From: an uncultured Allobaculum sp.
GTDB lineage: Bacteria > Bacillota_I > Bacilli_A > Erysipelotrichales > Erysipelotrichaceae
Reading direction: 5' to 3'
Assembly (NCBI GenBank): GCA_948467695.1
Contig: CAOKFJ010000142.1
Coordinates: 1-5,584 of the forward strand
Length of the DNA: 5,584 nucleotides
In this document: positions 1-5,580 of the stretch, in pieces
How the letters are laid out: every line of letters begins with the position of its first letter
How positions within the stretch are numbered: the stretch's first letter is position 1
Position numbers and translations under genes: made by a program
Notes under the pieces: generated by a model
Database searches by the model: none
What the model was told of the DNA's origin: nothing
What the model saw: only the letters and a program-made list of their open reading frames with translations

Positions 1-199
1 AAGTTTACCGAACAGGATCGAAGGTCATAATCCCGGTGGAATTTCAAAAGGTTACTTTTTGTTCTGCGTTTTTAGCGGAAAACGCAAGCGGACGGCGCAG
101 TGATGAGAAAAGCTGAATCTGAAAACAGCTATATGAAAAGGCTTTCTGTACGCCGCTCGACAAAAAAGACTGCGAATTACATTCGCGCTTTCGCTTGTG
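1..199. other. Gene-free left edge with potential RNA hairpins
   Basis: No gene is supported here. Two + strand frames stay open from the window edge (to stops at 101-103 and 114-116), but neither resembles a protein I recognise. Several potential hairpins are visible. Positions 65-72 pair with 79-86 (8 bp, loop of 6). Positions 93-100 pair with 146-155 (8 bp with a two-base bulge) and enclose a 5-bp hairpin at 111-115/126-130. Positions 172-177 pair with 181-186. The stretch could be the 3' end of an upstream transcript or an unrecognised structured RNA. None of these hairpins has a convincing U tract, so I do not call a terminator. Confidence 0.35.
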
Positions 200-229
200 T
201 TGACACGCGCTTATGCACAAATCTATATT
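200..229 (+). promoter_or_regulatory. Promoter for the THF riboswitch-folT transcript
   Basis: A perfect -35 box, TTGACA (200-205), is followed by TATATT (224-229) after 18 bases; CTATAT at 223-228 would give a 17-base spacer. The expected transcription start, around 235-238, coincides with the first bases of the riboswitch aptamer, which strongly supports the assignment. The call rests on consensus matching only. Confidence 0.75.
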
Positions 230-234
230 GAAAC

Positions 235-335
235 GGACAGAGTAAGGAACCAGGCGTTAAGTGTGCCGGAGATGGGGAGTCGATCCGGTGACGAAAAGAG
301 CAATCTTGCGGTTTGGTTCTTGCATCCCGCTGCAC
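235..335 (+). ncRNA. Tetrahydrofolate (THF) riboswitch aptamer, folT class
   Basis: Binds reduced folates in the nascent mRNA and controls the downstream folate transporter gene. The conserved core words of the class are present in order: GCGTTAAGTG (254-263, with preceding G), GGGGAGTCG (274-282), GCGGT (308-312) and TTGCATCC (320-327). Helix P1 forms from AGGAACCA (245-252) with TGGTTCTT (314-321), with outer CAG/CTG support at 238-240/330-332. One arm is CCGGA (266-270) with TCCGG (284-288). The other is AAGA-GCAA-TCTT (296-307), capped by a GNRA-type loop. The element matches the RF01831 family as I remember it, and its position directly ahead of a folate S-component gene fits. Ligand binding itself is inferred from the family. 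Confidence 0.93.
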
Positions 336-346
336 CAAAGAGGAAC

Positions 347-376
347 CCTCCTTTTTCATGCAACGAGGAAAGGAGG
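347..376 (+). promoter_or_regulatory. SD-sequestering hairpin (riboswitch expression platform)
   Basis: CCTCCTTTTT (347-356) can pair with GGAAAGGAGG (367-376) in ten pairs around a 10-nt loop, hiding the folT Shine-Dalgarno AAGGAGG (370-376), which lies 8 bases before the ATG at 385. A competing helix is available: GGTTCTT (315-321), the 3' strand of aptamer helix P1, can also pair with AGGAACC (341-347), which copies the P1 5' strand. The natural reading is translational OFF control: with THF bound, P1 holds 315-321 and the SD hairpin forms; without THF, the competing helix can disturb it. The pairings are seen in the sequence; the switching order is inferred. Confidence 0.65.
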
Positions 377-384
377 AGTTTATC

Positions 385-905
385 ATGACTGTCACATCAG
401 TTTTCGGATGGAAAAGCGCCAAGCTGAACACCCGCACCATCGCCGGTCTGGCGATGCTTGCCGCTGTATACGTCGTTCCAGCACCCTGGAAATCCGTTTT
501 TCGTTTCTGGCGCTTGCGCTGAGCTGCGCGCTGTACGGCTTCTGGCCCAACCTCGTTTTCGCTTTTGTGGTCGACCTGCTTGGCTGGGTCGTTCATCCTT
601 CCGGAGCGTACGTTCCGCTGTTCGCGCTTGTCCTGATGGTCAAGGCGTTCATCTACGCGATGTCTTTCTACGGAAAAGACAAAATCTCGATTCCGCGCGT
701 TGTGGTCACCCAGTTCCTGGTATGCCTGATCTGCAACGTTCTGCTGAACCCGCTGCTGCTGACCATGATGTACAACATGCCATACTGGGCACTTGTTGCC
801 AGCCGTATCGTGAAAAACCTGTGCATGTTCCCGATTGAATGCGTGGTTCTCTACCTCGCGTTCCGTCTGCTTCCGGCAGCACGCACACGCATGGCGAAAA
901 ACTAG
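385..905 (+). pseudogene. folT: Folate ECF transporter S component FolT, frameshifted
   Basis: FolT is the membrane-embedded subunit that binds folate and docks onto the shared EcfT/EcfA1/EcfA2 energising module, which is not in this window. The reading frame from ATG 385 (SD AAGGAGG, 370-376) gives MTVTSVFGWKSAKLNTRTIA, then veers off after codon 31. The continuation, STLEIRFSFLALAL, lies in the next frame from about 480 to TAG 903-905. Restoring one missing base near 478 (CTC written as CC would give VVLSTLE) yields about 173 residues, normal for the family. Family hallmarks survive: DLLGWVVHPSGAYVP (about 64-78), RIVKNLCMFPIE (about 141-152), an AxxxA pattern in the first membrane helix (A23, A27) and several hydrophobic segments. 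With no decay other than this one event, a sequencing error or very recent inactivation is more likely than an old pseudogene. No slippery heptamer suggests programmed frameshifting. Confidence 0.85.
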
Positions 906-917
906 GCTTCGTCCTGT

Positions 918-951
918 CGCATCCGCGACTCCCGGGCGGATGCGTGAATTT
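918..951 (+). terminator. Possible folT terminator
   Basis: CGCATCCGC (918-926) pairs perfectly with GCGGATGCG (936-944) around a 9-base loop, 13 bases after the folT stop. The tail (TGAATTTCGCTG and on) is only mildly U-rich, so intrinsic termination may be weak; the next hairpin at 992-1013 could back it up. Confidence 0.45.
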
Positions 952-979
952 CGCTGTTCGTTTCATCACAACTTAAAAT

Positions 980-1018
980 CGAAAAGAAAGAGCCGCTGTC
1001 TTCGGACAGCGGCTTGTC
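980..1018. terminator. Bidirectional terminator between folT and folC
   Basis: GCCGCTGTC (992-1000) and GACAGCGGC (1005-1013) form a perfect 9-bp stem with a stable TTCG tetraloop on the + strand (CGAA on the - strand). Read on the - strand the stem is followed by TCTTTCTTTTC, a good U-rich tail for folC, whose stop lies about 30 bp away. Read on the + strand the tail is TTGTCTGGTTTCT, weaker but usable for folT. This is the usual arrangement between convergent genes. Confidence 0.8.
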
Positions 1019-1043
1019 TGGTTTCTGGGGTTGGGGTGATGGC

Positions 1044-2225
1044 TCATAGTCCTTCTTGTGAGAAATGCGCGAGGATTTCTCCGGCAAAATAGAGCGATCC
1101 GCAGCAAAGCGTGCTCTTTTCTGCGGAGTGAAGCTCTTTAAGCATATCCTCCATGGAAATCACCTTCATGTCATAGTTCTGCGCAAGTTCATCAAGTTCG
1201 GCAAGACGATACGACTCGAAACGCACAAGCGTGATCGATGCATCGAGCGTCTGAAGCATGCTGATCATTTCATGCGCCTGCTTGTCGGCAAGAACGGAAA
1301 AGAAGATCTGCTCGATGTGCAGGGGACTTTGCTGAAGGCTTGTGACCAGCGCCTGAATTCCATCGGGATTGTGCGCGCCATCAAGCAGCAGAAGGGGATG
1401 GCGGCGAAGCATCTGAAAGCGCGCGGGCCACGAAAAGCGTTCGACGGCTTCTTTGAGCTGCGCGTTTGTAAACGAGAATCCGGCAGCTTCAAGGGCTGTT
1501 TTTGCGGTGATGAAATTCTCTTTCTGATAGGCCGGAAGTTCGCTGTTCCAGATGTCTTCATCAAGGGTGGCGTTTGTGTCGGCTTCGATCAGTTTCGCGC
1601 CGCATGCATCTGCCTGTTCTTTAAAGATCTGCACGCATGCCGGATCGGGTTCGGCGGTGATGATGGTCATGCCGCTTTTGATGATACCGGCTTTGGCGCG
1701 GGCGATTTCTTCTTTTGTGTTTCCAAGATAGCCCATATGATCCATGCCGATGCGCGTGATGATGCCGATCGGATAATCCATAGCGGTGGTGGCATCGTAT
1801 GTGCCGCCAAGTCCGGTTTCAATCAGCGTCCAGTCAGGCTGATGCGCATCGAAAATGGATACAGTCATGAAAAGGTCCATTTCGAACATCGTCATATTGC
1901 GCGTTTCAAAGGATGGATCGAGCATGTCGAACACCTCTTCCCATTCGTCGAGCGAAATCGGCTTGCCGTTAAGACGGAAGCGTTCGTTATGGGTGATGAG
2001 GTGCGGCGAGATAAACGATCCGCTTGTATTGCCGGCTGCGTGAAGCAGGCATTCGAGCCATGTGATGACAGAGCCTTTCCCGTTGGTGCCGGCAACGTGG
2101 ATCGAGCGGGAAAATCCGGTGCGGTTAAAGTCATGTTCAAGCCATGTGCGAAGCGTGTTCTGGTCGTGGTTGAGACCTAGACGGGCTTCCATGGCGGTCA
2201 GTTTTTCTTGTTGTGTAAGAGGCAT
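1044..2225 (-). CDS. folC: Folylpolyglutamate synthase (FolC)
   Basis: Cytosolic ligase of the Mur-ligase fold that uses ATP to add glutamates to folates, keeping them in the cell and raising their affinity for folate enzymes. From the chosen start the protein has 393 residues, somewhat short for the family. Motifs in order: HVAGTNGKGS (43-52, ATP-binding P-loop), SPHLITHNERFRLNG (73-87), GLGGTYDAT (138-146), HMGYLGNTKEEIARAKAGIIK (163-183, with K178 at the usual carbamylated-lysine site), and LLDGAHNPDG (from 280, C-terminal domain). Two family positions differ: DATT where DATN is usual, and WPAR (266-269) where WPGR is usual. The frame is open upstream to 2465, but that would run deep into divergent ung. 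ATG 2225 is the first ATG clear of ung; ATG 2192 (MEARLGLNH) is an alternative. Neither has a recognisable SD. Whether it also makes dihydrofolate cannot be told here. It converges on folT, a matching uptake-and-retention pair. Confidence 0.95.
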   Translation of the reverse strand: MPLTQQEKLTAMEARLGLNHDQNTLRTWLEHDFNRTGFSRSIHVAGTNGKGSVITWLECLLHAAGNTSGSFISPHLITHNERFRLNGKPISLDEWEEVFDMLDPSFETRNMTMFEMDLFMTVSIFDAHQPDWTLIETGLGGTYDATTAMDYPIGIITRIGMDHMGYLGNTKEEIARAKAGIIKSGMTIITAEPDPACVQIFKEQADACGAKLIEADTNATLDEDIWNSELPAYQKENFITAKTALEAAGFSFTNAQLKEAVERFSWPARFQMLRRHPLLLLDGAHNPDGIQALVTSLQQSPLHIEQIFFSVLADKQAHEMISMLQTLDASITLVRFESYRLAELDELAQNYDMKVISMEDMLKELHSAEKSTLCCGSLYFAGEILAHFSQEGL

Positions 2226-2236
2226 GCACTTATGAT
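2208..2236 (+). promoter_or_regulatory. Probable ung promoter
   Basis: TTGTTG (2208-2213) and TATGAT (2231-2236) are 17 bases apart. An overlapping alternative, TTGTGT (2211-2216) with GATAAT (2234-2239), also has a 17-base spacer. Transcription would start near 2243-2247, giving ung a leader of about 35 nt. The boxes overlap the first codons of divergent folC, as expected in so tight a divergent gap. Support is consensus and position only. Confidence 0.45.
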
Positions 2237-2279
2237 AATACTCAAATGGCAGACGGCTCAAATGCCGGGGAGGTAGTGC

Positions 2280-2948
2280 ATGAACTGGTCGGATTTTATG
2301 GAAGAAGAGATTGAAAACGGAACGCTTCTGCCCATTCGCGAATTTCTGGAAAAAGCGTACGCGACAACAACAGTCTATCCCGCAAAAGAGAATATTTTCA
2401 GAGCGCTCGATATGACGCCCCTTGATCAGGTCAAGGTCGTTATTCTCGGGCAGGATCCGTATCACGAGCCGGATCAGGCGCAGGGCTATTCATTTTCGGT
2501 GCCCTCGACGGTACGCATTCCGCCTTCGCTGATCAACATTTACAAGGAACTGAGCGCGGAGTATGGACAGCCGGTGCAGCGCTCGGGCAATCTTGCGGAC
2601 TGGGCGCAGCAGGGCGTGCTTCTGCTCAATTCCATTCTGACGGTGGAAAGAGGCAAAGCGCTCGCGCATGCGAAAATCGGCTGGCAGGCGTTTACCGATG
2701 ATATTCTGCGTCTGCTCAACAAGCAGGATCAGCCCATCGTTTTCCTTTTGTGGGGCGGCCACGCGCGCAAAGCCAAGGTCCTTCTCGACAACCCGAAGCA
2801 TCTGGTTCTCGAAGCGCCGCATCCATCGCCTCTGTCCGCAAACCGCGGCTTTTTCGGATGCAATCACTTTCGCATTGCCAATGCCTACCTTGAACAGAAT
2901 GGCGTGACGCCGATCAACTGGATCCAAAATAACAGTGCATATCAGTAA
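2280..2948 (+). CDS. ung: Uracil-DNA glycosylase (family 1, UNG)
   Basis: Cuts the N-glycosidic bond of uracil in DNA, arising from cytosine deamination or dUTP incorporation, and so starts base excision repair. The 222 residues are a normal full length. The water-activating motif GQDPYH is at 57-62 with catalytic Asp59. Phe72 lies in GYSFSV. LLLNSILTVE (114-123) carries the uracil-reading Asn117. VFLLWGGHA (154-162) follows. HPSPLSANRGFFGCNHF (181-197) contains the catalytic His181 and the DNA-intercalating leucine (Leu185). All key residues are intact. The start is set by a good SD, GGGGAGGT (2267-2274), 5 bases before the ATG. The gene is divergent from folC with a 54-bp gap. No terminator directly follows the stop, so transcripts may continue into the small ORF at 3056. 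Confidence 0.98.
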   Translation: MNWSDFMEEEIENGTLLPIREFLEKAYATTTVYPAKENIFRALDMTPLDQVKVVILGQDPYHEPDQAQGYSFSVPSTVRIPPSLINIYKELSAEYGQPVQRSGNLADWAQQGVLLLNSILTVERGKALAHAKIGWQAFTDDILRLLNKQDQPIVFLLWGGHARKAKVLLDNPKHLVLEAPHPSPLSANRGFFGCNHFRIANAYLEQNGVTPINWIQNNSAYQ

Positions 2949-2961
2949 CGCCGGTTTTTGA

Positions 2962-3057
2962 ATATACCCCATAATGAACATGTCCCCGCGCCAAGTCCCC
3001 TCTTGCCCGGCGGACGTGAACCGGTCATCCCCTCGACCGGGAAGAGGTGGGTTATAT
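2962..3057 (+). promoter_or_regulatory. Structured leader that can bury the SD of the 29-aa ORF
   Basis: CCCCTCTT-CCCGG (2997-3010, bulged G3005) pairs with CCGGGAAGAGG-GG (3037-3050, bulged U3048) in 14 pairs, covering the whole Shine-Dalgarno GAGGTGG (3044-3050) of the ORF starting at 3056. A further helix, ATATACCC (2962-2969) with GGGTTATAT (3049-3057, one bulge), could also cover the start codon. A smaller competing hairpin, CCGGTC (3021-3026) with GACCGG (3035-3040), is incompatible with the long stem and would expose the SD. The pairings are visible; regulation is inferred. I do not recognise a known riboswitch class. Confidence 0.4.
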
Positions 3058-3145
3058 GAACAAGAACCAGACATATCTCAAATGGATTTTCTGGGCGGCT
3101 GTCGGCATAATTGCCCTGATCGTCTTCGCGTGCATGCAGCGCTGA
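3056..3145 (+). CDS. Small single-pass membrane peptide, 29 aa, function unknown
   Basis: ATG 3056 to TGA 3143-3145 encodes 29 residues, preceded by a well-placed SD, GAGGTGG (3044-3050), 5 bases before the start. The N-terminus is polar (MNKNQTYLK). Residues 10-26, WIFWAAVGIIALIVFAC, form one hydrophobic span long enough to cross a membrane, and the peptide ends MQR. A lone cysteine at 26 is followed by only three residues and lacks a proper lipobox, so it is not a lipoprotein. It lies 107 bp downstream of ung on the same strand, between a self-complementary leader and a long hairpin that begins right after its stop. Size, hydrophobicity and structured mRNA resemble small membrane regulators and type I toxins, but I cannot assign a family. 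An SD-led ORF with a clean membrane span is unlikely to be chance, though this remains unproven. Confidence 0.55.
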   Translation: MNKNQTYLKWIFWAAVGIIALIVFACMQR

Positions 3146-3210
3146 CTGTCTTCTGATGGATGAGGTCATTATTTCTTCTCAATCGCTATCCTGCATCCAT
3201 GAAAAGACAG
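3146..3210 (+). repeat. Long imperfect inverted repeat after the 29-aa ORF
   Basis: Positions 3146-3162 (CTGTCTTCTGATGGATG) face 3194-3210 (CATCCATGAAAAGACAG) with 15 of 17 positions paired; the mismatches are 3153/3203 and 3155/3201. Three more pairs (3163-3165 with 3190-3192, G3193 bulged) extend it toward a loop of about 24 nt. The stem begins at the base right after the stop codon. It has no U tract (AATCCGATC follows), so it is not an intrinsic terminator in itself. It may stabilise the 3' end of the mRNA or serve as an RNA-pairing site. Confidence 0.6.
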
Positions 3211-3237
3211 AATCCGATCATTTCTTCATACGACCGT

Positions 3238-3275
3238 GAGCCGGCTTTCAATGGTGCAAGCCGGTTCCTCTTTTT
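3238..3275 (+). terminator. Intrinsic terminator after the 29-aa ORF
   Basis: GAGCCGGCTT (3238-3247) pairs with AAGCCGGTTC (3258-3267), ten pairs with one G-U, around a 10-nt loop, and is followed by CTCTTTTT (3268-3275). It would end transcripts carrying the small ORF and any coming through from ung. Confidence 0.8.
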
Positions 3276-3276
3276 C

Positions 3277-3394
3277 TTGAGCGAAAGCGGCGAAAAAGAG
3301 CAAAAGGGAAATGCTCGGCGATGCAAAGCCAAAGACCGCGCACCATTGCGCACACAAAACAGATAAAACAGATATTGAGTATTGGATATTTACA
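3277..3394 (+). other. Gene-free stretch between two tandem terminators
   Basis: No credible protein-coding gene. Three short potential hairpins are present: GAGCA/TGCTC (3298-3302/3312-3316), GGC/GCC (3317-3319/3328-3330) and GCGCA/TGCGC (3338-3342/3347-3351). A tandem 9-bp repeat, AAACAGATA, occupies 3357-3365 and 3366-3374. With the strong terminator at 3395-3426 this could be a small RNA gene, but I found no convincing promoter within or just upstream. Confidence 0.3.
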
Positions 3395-3426
3395 GACTGG
3401 CGAAGACTGTTTCGCCGGTCTTTTTT
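3395..3426 (+). terminator. Strong intrinsic terminator on the + strand
   Basis: GACTGGCGAA (3395-3404) pairs with TTCGCCGGTC (3411-3420), ten pairs with one G-U, around a 6-nt loop, followed directly by six T (3421-3426). It is the most canonical terminator in the window. It lies 120 bp after another + strand terminator with no recognised gene between, so it either ends an unrecognised small RNA or is a backup that keeps ung-side transcription out of uvrB. Confidence 0.88.
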
Positions 3427-3508
3427 GCGCTTCGCGCAGCGACAAGGAAAGCATGCGGGCAGTCAAAACGGCTGATGAAACAAATCAGGTGGAAGAAGAA
3501 AAATACGC

Positions 3509-3533
3509 AAAAAAGACTCGAGCTAGTCGAGTC
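3509..3533 (-). terminator. uvrB terminator overlapping its stop codon
   Basis: On the - strand GACTCGA-CTAGC-TCGAGTC followed by TTTTTT forms a 7-bp hairpin with a U tract (stem 3527-3533/3515-3521, T run 3514-3509). The uvrB stop codon TAG (3525-3523) lies in the loop, so the last codons of the gene form half of its own terminator. Confidence 0.8.
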
Positions 3534-5499
3534 CTTTGAGTTCCATGATCATGTCGCGCAGTTCTGCGGCGCGTTCGAATTCCAGAGCTTTTGCCGCTTC
3601 GCGCATTTCGGTTTCGAGTTCCGAAATGTACTTGGCAGTGTCTTTTTTGGAAAGTTTCTGTTTTTTCTTGAGATACTTGGCGGTCATCTCTTTCGTTTCT
3701 TTGGAATGCACAACTTCGCGGATCGGCTTGAGAATTGTCTTGGGCACGATGCCGTGTTTTTCGTTGTATTCCATCTGAATGGAACGGCGGCGGGCGGTTT
3801 CCTCGATCGCATATTCCATCGATTCGGTAATGCGGTCGCCGTACATGATGACTTTGCCCTGCGCGTTTCGAGCGGCTCGTCCGATAATCTGGACAAGCGA
3901 GCGTTTGGAACGCAGGAAGCCTTCTTTATCGGCATCGAGAATCGTAATCAGCGAGACTTCCGGAATATCGAGACCTTCTCGAAGCAGGTTGATGCCGACA
4001 ACGACATCATATTTTCCGCGGCGAAGATCCTGAATGATTTCGGTGCGTTCGATCGTTTTGACTTCGTGGTGCAGCCAGGCGACTTTGATGTCGAGGTTTT
4101 TGAGGTAGGCGGTCAGGTCTTCGGCCATGCGCACGGTCAGTGTTGTGACAAGCGTGCGTTCGTTGCGCGCGATGCGGTCCTTGATTTCGCCGACAAGGTC
4201 GTCGATCTGTCCTTCTGTCGGACGGACTTCAACGATCGGATCAAGCAGTCCGGTCGGACGGATGATCTGTTCAACGATTTCGCCTTCAGTCTGCTCAAGC
4301 TCATAGTCGCCCGGTGTAGCAGAGACATAGATGGACTGCGGCGCGACTTTTTCAAATTCCTTGAAGATCAGAGGACGGTTGTCGAGCGCGGAGGGAAGTC
4401 GGAAGCCGTATTCGACCAGCGTTTCCTTTCGCGCGCGGTCGCCGTTGAACATGCCGCGAATCTGAGGTAGGGAAACGTGCGATTCGTCGACAATCATTAG
4501 AAAGTCGTCCGGGAAGTAGTCGAAAAGGGTGTATGGCGTTTCGCCTTCTTTTCGCCCGTCAATGTGGCGCGAATAGTTTTCAATGCCGGGGCAGACGCCA
4601 AATTCGCGAAGCGCTTCAACGTCGTAGCGGCAGCGCTGCTCAAGGCGTTCCTTTTCGAGCGGTTTGCCCATGTCGTCGAAATACTGCAGGCGTTCTTTGA
4701 GTTCCGCTTCGATCGAGTCGGCGGCGCGGTTCATGATTTCCATGCTTGTCGCGTAGCCGCTTGCCGGGTAGATGTTGTACAGGTTGTACGCCTGAATGAC
4801 TTTTCCGGTCAGCGGATCGACTTCGCAGATGCGTTCGATTTCATCCCCGAACATTTCGATGCGCACGAGAAAAGCGTCGGTGTGACCGGGCGAGATTTCG
4901 ATGACATCGCCGCGCACGCGGAATGTTCCGCGCGAGGGTTCGAGGTCGTTTCGCTTGTACTGCTGGTTGATCAGACGCGTAAGCAGTTCCTTGCGCTCGA
5001 CGATCTCGCCGACACGGATCGTATCGATCATGTTTTTATACTGCGAAGGATCCGAGGCGCCGTAAATGCAGGCAACCGATGCGACGATGATCGTATCGCG
5101 GCGGTGAAGCACGGAGTTTACGGCAGCCATGCGAAGCATGTCGAGTTCTTCGTTGGTTTTGGTGTTCTTGTCGATGTACGTGTCCGTTTTGGGCATGTAC
5201 GCTTCAGGCTGATAGTAGTCGAAATAGGAAACAAAATACTCGACGCGGTTGTTGGGGAAGAATTCCTTCAGTTCCGAATACAGCTGGCTGGCGAGCGTTT
5301 TATTGTGAGCGAAAACGAGAGTGGGTTTGTTTACTGCGGCGATGACGTTGGAGATGGTGTATGTTTTACCGGTTCCGGTCGCGCCGAGAAGCACCTGAGG
5401 CTTCGTTCCGCTTTTTACCCCTTCGACAAGCTCGGCGATGGCTTCGGGCTGGTCGCCCGAAGGGGTGTAAGGGGAGACGAGTTCAAATTTTTCATCCAT
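3523..5499 (-). CDS. uvrB: UvrABC excinuclease subunit B (UvrB)
   Basis: Central protein of nucleotide excision repair: loaded on DNA by UvrA, it verifies the lesion with limited helicase action and recruits UvrC for the two cuts. The 658 residues are full length. Landmarks in order: SGDQPEAI (14-21, Q motif), GATGTGKT (39-46, Walker A), the beta-hairpin region [19 protein letters not shown] (89-107) that locks one DNA strand, VDESH (338-342, Walker B), [14 protein letters not shown] and QIIGRAARN (helicase motifs V and VI), and a C-terminal UVR helix pair (about 620-655, [20 protein letters not shown]) that contacts UvrC. In motif VI an isoleucine replaces the threonine of the common QTIGRAAR wording. 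SD GAAAGGAG (5515-5508) is 8 bases before the ATG. uvrA is not in the window. The stop lies inside the gene's terminator. Confidence 0.98.
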   Translation of the reverse strand: MDEKFELVSPYTPSGDQPEAIAELVEGVKSGTKPQVLLGATGTGKTYTISNVIAAVNKPTLVFAHNKTLASQLYSELKEFFPNNRVEYFVSYFDYYQPEAYMPKTDTYIDKNTKTNEELDMLRMAAVNSVLHRRDTIIVASVACIYGASDPSQYKNMIDTIRVGEIVERKELLTRLINQQYKRNDLEPSRGTFRVRGDVIEISPGHTDAFLVRIEMFGDEIERICEVDPLTGKVIQAYNLYNIYPASGYATSMEIMNRAADSIEAELKERLQYFDDMGKPLEKERLEQRCRYDVEALREFGVCPGIENYSRHIDGRKEGETPYTLFDYFPDDFLMIVDESHVSLPQIRGMFNGDRARKETLVEYGFRLPSALDNRPLIFKEFEKVAPQSIYVSATPGDYELEQTEGEIVEQIIRPTGLLDPIVEVRPTEGQIDDLVGEIKDRIARNERTLVTTLTVRMAEDLTAYLKNLDIKVAWLHHEVKTIERTEIIQDLRRGKYDVVVGINLLREGLDIPEVSLITILDADKEGFLRSKRSLVQIIGRAARNAQGKVIMYGDRITESMEYAIEETARRRSIQMEYNEKHGIVPKTILKPIREVVHSKETKEMTAKYLKKKQKLSKKDTAKYISELETEMREAAKALEFERAAELRDMIMELKGLD

Positions 5500-5551
5500 A
5501 GGTGCGGCTCCTTTCGTGAAGATTTCTATTCAATCGAGTCAATTCAAGTAA

Positions 5552-5580
5552 GTTATACTGATTTTAACAGTTGAAGACAA
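5552..5580 (-). promoter_or_regulatory. Probable uvrB promoter
   Basis: On the - strand TTGTCT (5580-5575) and TATAAC (5557-5552) are separated by exactly 17 bases, predicting a start near 5545 and a leader of about 45 nt. I see no LexA-type operator (GAAC-N4-GTTC) near it, so SOS control is not apparent. ATTCAA occurs twice downstream of it (5528-5533 and 5542-5547), with no assigned meaning. Confidence 0.6.

Noticed and set aside
1..116. Possible C-terminus of a gene entering from the left
   Set aside because: Two frames are open on the + strand only because the stretch is short; the translated ends are not recognisable and there is no clear terminator.
100..140. Hammerhead-ribozyme-like words (TGATGAG at 101-107, GAAA at 135-138)
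   Set aside because: The conserved C of CTGATGA is missing, and the stems do not place GAAA and a cleavage site correctly.
1065..2180. 371-codon open frame on the + strand
   Set aside because: It lies fully antisense to folC, has no SD and no recognisable motif, and is rich in Phe, Arg and Asp as expected of a mirror frame. FolC on the other strand has all family motifs.
2226..2465. N-terminal extension of folC to 2465
   Set aside because: The extra 80 codons run antisense through the SD and first 60 codons of ung and do not resemble FolC, whose usual N-terminus is already supplied from 2225.
2974..3156. 60-codon + strand ORF overlapping the 29-aa ORF
   Set aside because: It has no SD at its ATG, its composition fits non-coding DNA, and the overlapping frame from 3056 has both an SD and a membrane span.
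3287..3339. Resemblance to a cyclic di-GMP-I riboswitch (GATGCAAAGCC, 3320-3330)
   Set aside because: The matching GCAAACC arm and GNRA-capped stem are absent, the internal loops are too large, and a terminator rather than a gene follows on that strand.
3160..3366. 68-codon + strand ORF (internal ATG at 3199)
   Set aside because: It has no SD, crosses the terminator at 3238-3275, and shows no domain or bias.
3382..5574. Long + strand open frames (362 and 336 codons) across uvrB
   Set aside because: They are antisense shadows of uvrB, with low-complexity composition (runs of FDFV, RFDR and the like) and no family features; the first begins just before the + strand terminator at 3395.
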